Source of the DNA: JABWBD01 sp040768665
GTDB lineage: Bacteria > Planctomycetota > Planctomycetia > Pirellulales > Thermoguttaceae
Assembly (NCBI GenBank): GCA_040768665.1
Contig: JAXGMN010000058.1
Location: 1 to 64,000 of the forward strand
Length of the DNA stretch: 64,000 bases
Direction of reading: 5' to 3'
In this document: piece after piece, positions 53,958 to 61,276 of the stretch
Layout: each line of letters opens with the position of its first letter
How positions within the stretch are numbered: position 1 is the stretch's first letter
The notes under the pieces: generated by a model
Seen by the model: only the letters and a program-made list of their open reading frames with translations
Told to the model about the DNA's origin: nothing
The model's database searches: none
Translations under genes and position numbers: made by a program

Positions 53958-55403
53958 TCAGCCGGACCGCATGCGTCGCAGAATGTCCCAGTAGGCGCCC
54001 CGGGCGCCCCGGGCGATGGCATCAACTAAAGGCCGGTTCTCATTGTAGTTGTAATCCGCGGCCGCCTCGGCATGGCAGGCCCGGCCGGGTGCCTCGTCGG
54101 CCGGTTCGAAAAAACGCGGATCGCCGCCGATCAGTTCGCGAACGAGTTGAGCGGGCCGATTCCCGAGTCCGGGCGAAACATAGAAGGTCGGCCGCACCAG
54201 ATCGGTTGGCCCGTCGTAGTGACGGTGGACCCCGGGATTAACGTCGAGCGGAGCCTCCTCCTCTACCAGGCGAACCACTTCCGTTCCCGGATACAGGCGA
54301 ATGCCCAAGGCGGCGCCGGCGCAATCGGGATCGACCTGTTGAAAAAAGCGGATCGAATCGGTCGTGCTTTCGGAAGTCTCACCCGGACCGCCAAAGAGTA
54401 GATCCAGCATGACCGCAATGCCGTGCCGGCGGCAGAGCCCAATGGCGTTGGCGATCTCGTCGCGGCCGTGCGGTTGGCGGTAGGTTCGCAGCATGGTGGC
54501 GCTGGCGGAGTCGCTGGTGAAATTGATGCCGACGCAACCGGCCCGTCGCATGGAGCCGGCAAGTTGATCGTCGAACGGCGTAACGGCCAGGTAAGCATAC
54601 CAGCGGACGCGGTCGCCCAGGCGGCGTCGGATCAATTCGTCGCAGATTGCTCGGGCATGGTGACCGGGAATATTGAATTCGCTGTCGCAAAGGTGCAGCA
54701 CACCCACGCCCTGCCGGAGCAGCGCCCCGACTTCTTCGGCCACTTCCTCGGGTCTGCGTAGCCGGGCCGTCGGTCCCTTGGCCAATGGATCAGCGCAGTA
54801 AATACACCGTCGGGGACAGCCCCGCTTCGTCTCAACGCCGATCTGACCTCCTCGGCGAAAGTAGGCCGGATTGTCGATGGCATCGCGGGCCGCAGACAAA
54901 GCAAGCTCGGAAGGCCACGAGGGCGGGTTCGCGTGAACGGCGGTCCCGGATCGCCATACCAACCCCGGCACTCGCTCCCATCGCCGCTGCCCGCGAAGCT
55001 CCCGAAGCAAGGCGGCAACGGCTGCCTCCCCATCGCCGCGAATGCCGAAGTCGGCGCCGCTGCGCAGGAGGAGTTGTTCGGCAAAGATCGAGTAGCCGAC
55101 GCCTCCCAGCACGATTGGTGCATCGGTCAAGCTCCGAACGGCGCGAAGATCATTGATAAGATCGGGTACAAACCACGCTCCGCCGGGCCAGAAACAGTCG
55201 TCGACGTTGCGGAACGACAAGCCCACCAGTTCCGGATGGACCTGGGAGAAATACGAGCGGATCGCGGATGCCGGATCTTCGGCCAGGCATAGATCGATCA
55301 GGTCCACGTTTTCTCCCGCTTGCCGAGCGGTGCCGGCTAGGTAATCCAACCCCACCGGGGCGATCGGCGGCAGCATGCGATTCGTATTGATCAGCGTGAG
55401 CAT
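53958..55403 (-). CDS. Radical SAM protein with B12-binding-like N-terminal domain
   Basis: The ATG at 55403 (MLTLINTNRMLPPIAPVGLD) matches family N-termini; no clear ribosome-binding site. Residues 1-150 form a Rossmann-like domain of the B12-binding type (PVGLDYLAGTARQAGENVDL) but without a DxHxxG cobalamin ligand motif. The radical SAM cluster motif CPRRCIYC (CxxxCxxC) is near residue 188, followed by LHLCDSEFNIPG and LFGGPGETSE, which fit the Elp3/MiaB-like SAM core. 481 residues. Such proteins perform methylations or radical rearrangements in lipid, cofactor or natural-product synthesis; the substrate is unknown. It sits antisense between def and fmt. Confidence 0.82.
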   Translation of the reverse strand: MLTLINTNRMLPPIAPVGLDYLAGTARQAGENVDLIDLCLAEDPASAIRSYFSQVHPELVGLSFRNVDDCFWPGGAWFVPDLINDLRAVRSLTDAPIVLGGVGYSIFAEQLLLRSGADFGIRGDGEAAVAALLRELRGQRRWERVPGLVWRSGTAVHANPPSWPSELALSAARDAIDNPAYFRRGGQIGVETKRGCPRRCIYCADPLAKGPTARLRRPEEVAEEVGALLRQGVGVLHLCDSEFNIPGHHARAICDELIRRRLGDRVRWYAYLAVTPFDDQLAGSMRRAGCVGINFTSDSASATMLRTYRQPHGRDEIANAIGLCRRHGIAVMLDLLFGGPGETSESTTDSIRFFQQVDPDCAGAALGIRLYPGTEVVRLVEEEAPLDVNPGVHRHYDGPTDLVRPTFYVSPGLGNRPAQLVRELIGGDPRFFEPADEAPGRACHAEAAADYNYNENRPLVDAIARGARGAYWDILRRMRSG

Positions 55404-55454
55404 ATGGTAGCCGGCGATGGCGACTCGTTGATTTTGAGGCGTGGTTCGGAAACG

Positions 55455-55561
55455 AGGGCAGGCACCTCGCCACGACGGGTTTTTTAGCGGCTTCCGAGGG
55501 ATTTGGCTGCGGGCGGGGCCGGTCCCCATTGCTGAACCATGCCGGTTTTGAGACCGGCAGC
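55455..55561. repeat. Dispersed repeat copy and adjoining hairpin
   Basis: agggcaggcacctcgcc (from 55455) and ggggccggtccccatt (to about 55530) match the arms seen at 36258-36330. Just after it tgccggt-tttgag-accggca forms a perfect 7-bp stem at about 55542-55561, and agcatacc/ggtatgct further on may pair too. The 285-base gap before fmt contains no gene. Confidence 0.5.
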
Positions 55562-55688
55562 ATACCGACTGCGACGGTTCGGAGCCATCCCCGTCCGGGA
55601 GGTATGCTGACCGGCCGGTTGAATTCCCAGGCATTTTCTCTACATTGAAGTCAACCCTTTCCGTTCTACCAATTCGGGATCTTCTCGC

Positions 55689-56651
55689 ATGCGGCTTGTG
55701 ATGATGGGCACCGGGCCTTTCGCGGTGCCGACGTTTCGCGGGCTTCTGGAAACCCACCATATTGTTGTGGCCCTTGTGACCGGGCCGATCAAACGCCGTG
55801 GGGACAAGATCATTGCGCTGAGCCCGATGCGCGACGTCGCCCATGAACAGGCGATTCCGATCTACGACCCGGACGACATCAATACCGACCAGTCGCAAGC
55901 GGTCTTGGCCGGCTACGAAGCCGATTTGCTGGTGGTCTGCGACTACGGACAGATCCTGTCGGCGGCGACATTGGCCACGGCTCGTCTTGGCGGGATTAAT
56001 CTCCACGCATCGCTGTTGCCGAAGTACCGCGGAGCGGCGCCGATCAACTGGGCGATCTACCACGGCGAGCCTGAAACCGGCGTCAGCGTGATCCATATGA
56101 CTCCGCGGGTCGATGCCGGACCGGTTATCGCGCAGGGCACGACTCCCATCGACCCCGTGGAAACCGCCGCCGACCTGGAAAAGCGGCTTGCCAAGATCGG
56201 GGCGTGGTTTGTCCGCCGCGCCATCGATTCTCTCGAGGCGGGAATACTTGAGGCCTTTCCCCAGGATCCCGCGCTCGCCTCGACGGCCCCTCGGTTGAAG
56301 AAGACGGACGGCGAGATCGACTGGAGCCGCTCGGCCCTGGCAATCAAGAACCATGTGCGTGCCATGGAGCCCTGGCCAAAAACCTACACGTTCTGGCACC
56401 GGACGGGTGGCCAGCCCCTGCGGCTGCTTTTAGGACCGCTTTCAGTGGTTGCTCAACCGTCCTCCAATGCCACGCCCGGCACGGTCTTGGAAGCGCAAGA
56501 CGACCGACTTGTCATTGCAGCCGGTGCAGATGCTGTCGCCGTAGCGGGCGTTCAACCGGCGGGAAAACGCTACTTTCCGGCTGCGGAGTTCCTTCGCGGC
56601 TACCGTCTTCGGCCGGGCGAGCGGCTTGGCGGTGCGCCGGAAGACGCGTGA
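55689..56651 (+). CDS. fmt: Methionyl-tRNA formyltransferase
   Basis: The protein has 320 residues. It starts MRLVMMGTGPFAVPTFRGLL. The catalytic block of formyltransferases is intact: GGINLHASLLPKYRGAAPINWAI near residues 100-122 contains the Asn and His of the active site, and MTPRVDAGP near 138 supplies the Asp. A C-terminal OB-like domain from about 205 includes RAMEPWPKTYTFW. It formylates Met-tRNAi with 10-formyl-THF. The 5-formyl-THF cyclo-ligase gene four kilobases downstream serves the same folate pool. Confidence 0.95.
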   Translation: MRLVMMGTGPFAVPTFRGLLETHHIVVALVTGPIKRRGDKIIALSPMRDVAHEQAIPIYDPDDINTDQSQAVLAGYEADLLVVCDYGQILSAATLATARLGGINLHASLLPKYRGAAPINWAIYHGEPETGVSVIHMTPRVDAGPVIAQGTTPIDPVETAADLEKRLAKIGAWFVRRAIDSLEAGILEAFPQDPALASTAPRLKKTDGEIDWSRSALAIKNHVRAMEPWPKTYTFWHRTGGQPLRLLLGPLSVVAQPSSNATPGTVLEAQDDRLVIAAGADAVAVAGVQPAGKRYFPAAEFLRGYRLRPGERLGGAPEDA

Positions 56652-56962
56652 TCCCCAATCACTCTGCCGGAGTCGTTGTGCTGAGTGAGACGCACCTCGA
56701 TCGCGTCGCTCTTACCATCCATGGCGCCTTCGCTCGTCCCAACCGCTACCACCGTCAAACAGCGCATGGCCGTCGCGACGGAAGCCGGGAATCGAGCCCG
56801 TGGGCTTTTTCGTCCACTCATTCTGATCCACTTGCATCCGTTGCAGAATGACGAAGACTTGAGAAAGCTGCGCCGGTGCCGGCGCAAGAGACCCGGCCGA
56901 CTGAACCGCCGGCGGGTCCGAAAGCCGTTTCGTTTGTACGGACCCAGGCTCGCTGCCTTGCT
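56652..56962. other. Intergenic, no convincing gene
   Basis: Frames exist on both strands across these 311 bases, but none has a ribosome-binding site with a recognisable motif. The word gagcccgtgggcttttt near 56796 has short complementary arms before a T-run; its 2-base loop makes it a poor terminator. Confidence 0.35.
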
Positions 56963-57859
56963 ATGAATCACAACGGTCCCCGGCTCTCGCCGGCCAAATC
57001 GGCTCTGCTTGCCGGCTACTATTACGCCTCGCTGCCGTACCGCCGCTGGCAACGAGCCTTAGCGACGACATCCCACCGGTTGCCGATTACGGTGCTCTTC
57101 TATCATCGTGTCGCGGACGATCTCGCGACCGCCTGGACCCTGTCGAACCGGTGTTTCGAGCGGCAAATCCGCTGGATGGCCCGTTATTTCGATCTGATTT
57201 CGCTGGAGGAGGTCCAGCGGCGGATCACCCAATGCGACAGCACCCGGCCGGCGGTAAGCATTACCTTCGACGACGGTTACGCCGAGAACTGCCACCGGGC
57301 CATCCCGCTGCTGGTCAAAGAAGGAATTCCCTGCACGTATTTCGTCACGCTCACGAACGTCCTGGAACAGAAGCCGTTCTCGCACGACCTCACCCTGGGC
57401 TATCGCTTCCCTCCCAATGACGTTGAGCAGCTCCGCGCCATGGCTGCGGCCGGAGTCGAGATCGGGGCTCATACGTACAGCCATCCCGACCTGGGCCGGG
57501 TCGACGACGAAGACCGGTTGCACCGGGAAATCGTCGCGGCCCGGCGGGAACTCGAGTGCTCGATCGAGCGGCCGGTGCGATTCTTCGCATTTCCCTTCGG
57601 GGCCTGTGCGAATCTCAACCCCCGCGCATTCCAGATCGCGGAGGCGGCCGGTTACCAGGGCGTCTGCTCGGCTTACGGTGGCTACAACATTCCAGGCGAC
57701 GACGCCTTTCACGTGCAGCGCATTCACGCCGACGAGGGGATGATCCGCCTGAAGAACCGTGTCATGCTGGATCCGCGAAAGCTCGACACGCCTCGGTTCG
57801 AGTGGCGAACGGCGGAGCCGGATCTTGCGGCCGCGGTCGGCGGGACACCTAGCCGATGA
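56963..57859 (+). CDS. Polysaccharide deacetylase (NodB homology)
   Basis: The ATG at 56963 (MNHNGPRLSPAKSALLAG) is chosen because the frame upstream is not protein-like. 298 residues. PITVLFYHRVADD near 35-47 is the first NodB strand. SITFDDGYAEN near 96 contains the catalytic Asp and metal-binding Asp. GAHTYSHPDLG near 172 holds the two zinc His. RFFAFPFGACANLNP near 210 is motif 3. It is a carbohydrate esterase family 4 enzyme removing N- or O-acetyl groups from a cell-surface or extracellular polysaccharide. It overlaps the flippase gene by four bases (atga). Confidence 0.9.
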   Translation: MNHNGPRLSPAKSALLAGYYYASLPYRRWQRALATTSHRLPITVLFYHRVADDLATAWTLSNRCFERQIRWMARYFDLISLEEVQRRITQCDSTRPAVSITFDDGYAENCHRAIPLLVKEGIPCTYFVTLTNVLEQKPFSHDLTLGYRFPPNDVEQLRAMAAAGVEIGAHTYSHPDLGRVDDEDRLHREIVAARRELECSIERPVRFFAFPFGACANLNPRAFQIAEAAGYQGVCSAYGGYNIPGDDAFHVQRIHADEGMIRLKNRVMLDPRKLDTPRFEWRTAEPDLAAAVGGTPSR

Positions 57860-59460
57860 GCACGGGCCAGACCCAGGTCGCCGCCGGTTCGATGCGCACC
57901 GATACGCTTGCCGACAGCGTATTGATTCTGCTGGCGCTGACCGTCTTGCAGCGGGGCATCGGCTTTCTGCGAACCGTTTTGTTTTGCCGCTGGCTCGATG
58001 CGGGGCAACTGGGACAGTGGGACATGGCGTTCGGGTTCATTGTCTTGGCGCCTCCGCTGATCGTGCTGGCAATCCCGGGGGCCTTCAAACGGTACGTCGA
58101 GCATTACCGTCAGCAGAGCCAACTTCGAACGCTTCTGCGACGCACGATGCTGGTCTGCGGTGGCCTCAGCCTCGGTGCGGCCGCCGTAATCTATGGGGCG
58201 AGTTCTTCGTTTTCGTGGCTCATCTTCGGCACCACCGATCATGCAGATCTGGTCGCGATTCTGGCTTTCGCCGTTCTCACCGCGATCGCATTCAACTTTT
58301 TCACGGAGCTGTTCAGCGCACTGCGCAACGTGCGGGTGGTCTCCCGACTGCAGCTCATCAATAGCCTGGCATTTGCGGTGATCGGCGCGACCTTATTGTT
58401 CGTCTGGAGAAAGGACTCCGCAAGCATCATCCTCGCTTACGGCGGCGCCTGCCTGGTCTCCGCTGCCTTGGCTGCGTGCTACCTCGCCCGGGCGTGGCCC
58501 GCGCTGCCGCAGACAATGACTCCCCTGACGCATCGCGCACTCTGGTCGAAACTGGTGCCTTTCGCCGGATGGGTTTGCGTGATGAATCTGTTGGCCAACC
58601 TGTTCGAACTGGCCGACCGCTACATGCTCATCCACTGGTCTCTCCCGGATGGCACCGACCCGCTGGTGACCGTGGGCCAGTACCATAGCTCGCGGGTCAT
58701 GCCGCTGCTCCTGGCTTCCGTGGCCGGCTTACTCGCCACCCTGGTTACGCCGCATTTCAGTTGTGACTGGGAAGCAGGTCGGCGCGATCACCTCCGCTTG
58801 CGGCTCAATCTCTTCATCAAGCTCACTGCAATTGGCCTGAATTGCGGGGCGATTCTCGTGCTGTTCGCGGCGCCTCTGTTGTTCGACGTCGCTTTCGAGG
58901 GCAAGTTCAGCAGCGGCCTCGCCGTGCTCCCGTGGACGCTGGTGTACTGCAACTGGTTCGGTATTGCCCTGGTCGCCCAGAACTATCTGTGGTGTGCGGA
59001 AAAGGCTCGATTGGCGAGCGTGGGCCTGCTGGCCGGGCTTGCCGTGAACGTAGTGCTCAACGCCCTGCTGGTGCCGCGCATGGGGCTCCTCGGCGCCGTC
59101 CTAGCGACCAGCATTGCGAATCTGGTTGTCCTATTGATCGTGTTCGGCTTCGCCTATCGGCTCGGTTTCCATGTCGATCGGGGCATGTGGGTCATTCTTG
59201 CCGCGTCTCTCGCGCTGGTGCTCGGTCCATGGATTGCTCTGGCTGTGCTTGCCATGGTTGTGATCGAGGCCGTCTGCTCCGATCGGCTTCTGAGTCCTGC
59301 AGAGAAACAACTGCTGATCGCCGCTGCCGCCCGGTACGCGGACAAAGCGAGGAGCGTGCGATTCGTCACCCGGTTGGCAGCGGCCGATGCCGCGGAGCCC
59401 CGCCGGTTTGTCGACGCGGGCACGCCGCCGCAGCCGCCGGCCGGCCCTTCGCGTGGATGA
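57856..59460 (+). CDS. Polysaccharide/lipid-linked oligosaccharide flippase (MATE/Wzx-like)
   Basis: The start overlaps the deacetylase stop in ATGA. The 534-residue protein has twelve or more hydrophobic segments beginning with SVLILLALTVLQRGIGFLRTVLF at about 17-39. The repeated pattern of a MOP-superfamily exporter (two six-helix halves, Arg at the first helix end) fits polysaccharide biosynthesis Wzx/RfbX proteins. The C-terminal 60 residues are hydrophilic. With the deacetylase it probably belongs to a surface-polysaccharide export step, although glycosyltransferase genes are not adjacent. Confidence 0.82.
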   Translation: MSTGQTQVAAGSMRTDTLADSVLILLALTVLQRGIGFLRTVLFCRWLDAGQLGQWDMAFGFIVLAPPLIVLAIPGAFKRYVEHYRQQSQLRTLLRRTMLVCGGLSLGAAAVIYGASSSFSWLIFGTTDHADLVAILAFAVLTAIAFNFFTELFSALRNVRVVSRLQLINSLAFAVIGATLLFVWRKDSASIILAYGGACLVSAALAACYLARAWPALPQTMTPLTHRALWSKLVPFAGWVCVMNLLANLFELADRYMLIHWSLPDGTDPLVTVGQYHSSRVMPLLLASVAGLLATLVTPHFSCDWEAGRRDHLRLRLNLFIKLTAIGLNCGAILVLFAAPLLFDVAFEGKFSSGLAVLPWTLVYCNWFGIALVAQNYLWCAEKARLASVGLLAGLAVNVVLNALLVPRMGLLGAVLATSIANLVVLLIVFGFAYRLGFHVDRGMWVILAASLALVLGPWIALAVLAMVVIEAVCSDRLLSPAEKQLLIAAAARYADKARSVRFVTRLAAADAAEPRRFVDAGTPPQPPAGPSRG

Positions 59461-59631
59461 ATCGGAACCGCCTCTCGTGTCCGGGGCCGGCATGCCTCGA
59501 TCGCCGAGGCCGACAACGTTGACGAAGCCTTCGCTTGCGGGGACAATCCAACAAGAGCCCCGGCAAACTTAGCGAGCAACCACGGCGCGGCCAGGCGTGC
59601 CGCGCCATGGTCATCTTGGTTATTCCATATC

Positions 59632-60240
59632 ATGCAAGACCAGTCCGACTTCCCACTCCTGAAGCGTCAACTCCGCGAGCGTTCACGAATCGCTTGCCGG
59701 GATTTGCCGGACAAGGACGAGCGGAGCCGGGTCATCTGGTCGAAACTCCACGGCTTCGAGCAGTTCCGCCGTGCGGCAGGCGTGATGTGCTACGTGCACG
59801 TGAGAGACGAGGTCCGAACGCGGCCCTTTTTGCCGGTCCTTCTTGATCTCGGCAAGACGCTGGTCGTCCCGTACTGCGACGGCGACGAACTCGGGCTCTT
59901 TCGGCTGCAGAGCCTCGACGAACTGTCTCCGGGGACCCTTGGCATTCCCGAACCGGCCAAGGAGTTGCGGCAACTGGCCGAAAAGCGCGTCGATGCCCGG
60001 CAACTCGATCTGGTCATTGTGCCTGGCGCGGCATTCGATTCGAAAGGGGGGCGCGTGGGGCATGGCAAAGGCTACTACGATCGCCTGCTTCGCCGCACGC
60101 GCCCCGACGCATGGCGGATCGCCGTGGCATTCGAGTGTCAGATGGTTCCCAGTGTTCCGATGGCCGGCCACGATACCTTCGTCGATGCGGTGATCACGGA
60201 AGAATCGACCTATTGGGTAAGGGCGGCCGTCCATCCGTAG
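59632..60240 (+). CDS. 5-formyltetrahydrofolate cyclo-ligase
   Basis: The protein has 202 residues. ATP- and folate-binding signatures of the family are present: KRQLRERSRIACRD near 9-22 and the C-terminal glycine-rich GRVGHGKGYYDRLLRR near 140-155, the best-conserved motif. It converts 5-formyl-THF to 5,10-methenyl-THF, feeding the 10-formyl-THF used by Fmt. The start at 59632 has no strong ribosome-binding site. It is 170 bases downstream of the flippase gene and probably separately transcribed. Confidence 0.93.
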   Translation: MQDQSDFPLLKRQLRERSRIACRDLPDKDERSRVIWSKLHGFEQFRRAAGVMCYVHVRDEVRTRPFLPVLLDLGKTLVVPYCDGDELGLFRLQSLDELSPGTLGIPEPAKELRQLAEKRVDARQLDLVIVPGAAFDSKGGRVGHGKGYYDRLLRRTRPDAWRIAVAFECQMVPSVPMAGHDTFVDAVITEESTYWVRAAVHP

Positions 60241-60629
60241 CCGCCACGGCGGTCGAGCACCGGCGGATGAGGGTTTGCGGTGGTCTTTCCGCTACGGCTC
60301 TGTCGGCAACGTGTCTCATCCCAGCGAGTCGTAGCCTTTAATCCGGAATGGCGAGGGTCGCCAGAGATCTTCGTGGAGATCCGCCTAATTCTTGCTCACA
60401 CCACCGCCACAAAATCGATCAACGGACTGACAGGATGGCAGTCGGCCCCGTCGGCTTCACATCCGACAAGACCGCGCAAAAGCTTTTCCCGAAAGCAGTT
60501 CCAGGCTTAGCTGCCGTCGCGGAGAAGTTCTTGGCACGATGTTTGCATGGTGTCGTGTTTCGGTGGCAAATCGCCATGAAGGAAACAGAGGCAGTTTCAC
60601 GCGATAAGGGGACGAGAGGAGGCGGTAAA
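60241..60629. other. Intergenic, no gene seen
   Basis: About 390 bases upstream of the TPR gene. A long in-frame extension of that gene covers part of it, but it lacks protein-like composition, and the good ribosome-binding site is at 60614-60625. I see no RNA gene or hairpin that stands out. Confidence 0.35.
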
Positions 60630-60992
60630 ATGGCCTTCGACGGAAGACAGATGGTGCGAATTGCGAAGCGAATGCGGGAGGCAACCGGCTATCTGGAGAT
60701 CGGGCTGCCCCAGCAGGCCCTCGACTGCCTCGATTGCCTAGGTACTCTCGGGCCGTTCGAGGCCGAGGTTGAACTCGTCCGTGGCGAAGCCATGCGCCGG
60801 CAGAATCGCTTCGAGGAAGCAGCCGAGCGTTTCGCGATCGCCGCCCGGCGCTTTCCGCCGCCTCAGAGCAAGGCGGCGTTGATGGCTCTGAGTCTCTGCT
60901 GCCAGCAGGTCGGCGATCCGGATCGGGCTATGAAAATCCTCGGAATCGCGCGCGGCGCAAAACCCCAGGAACCGGGTCCTCACGTTCTCTGA
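60630..60992 (+). CDS. Small TPR-like protein
   Basis: The ATG has an excellent ribosome-binding site (gagaggaggcggtaaa). The 120 residues are helical with TPR-like spacing: EATGYLEIGLPQQALDCLDC at about 18-37, GEAMRRQNRFEEAAERFAIA at about 54-73, and ALSLCCQQVGDPDRAMKILG at about 87-106. That makes roughly three helix-turn-helix units, typical of a protein-protein interaction adapter. No enzymatic motif is seen, nor a signal peptide, so it is probably cytoplasmic. Its partner is unknown. It ends about 100 bases before a strong hairpin. Confidence 0.65.
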   Translation: MAFDGRQMVRIAKRMREATGYLEIGLPQQALDCLDCLGTLGPFEAEVELVRGEAMRRQNRFEEAAERFAIAARRFPPPQSKAALMALSLCCQQVGDPDRAMKILGIARGAKPQEPGPHVL

Positions 60993-61095
60993 GCTTCCTC
61001 TCGAACGCGTTGTGCTCTCCAACTGCGGCGTCGGTTTCTTTGAGCATACCGGTCGAGTTCGCGGAGACGTCTCCTTGGGCGAGCGGCAGTTGAGA

Positions 61096-61129
61096 ATCAA
61101 CCCGGCTGCTCGGAAGCAGCCGGGTTGAT
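61096..61129. terminator. Perfect 15-bp hairpin, terminator-like or repeat
   Basis: atcaacccggctgct (61096-61110), loop cgga, then agcagccgggttgat (61115-61129): a perfect 15-bp stem with a tetraloop. It lies between the TPR gene and the next secreted gene. No U-tract follows. The core is shared with the hairpins at 2007 and 4461. Confidence 0.6.
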
Positions 61130-61276
61130 GGCAGTCGTGAGGGGATGCGATCATCTGCCACGCGCCTTGACAGATCGCGCCGCAGCGACCATCATCGGGT
61201 GACACTTTCTGCGCACGGATCCCACCCGTTTGAACCTGCGCAGACCCCGCGTCGCGTCATCCCCGGAGGCCGGATC

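Noticed and set aside
53958..55403. Possible natural-product cluster around the radical SAM gene
   Set aside because: Neighbours are def, fmt and repeats; no precursor peptide, exporter or tailoring gene is present.
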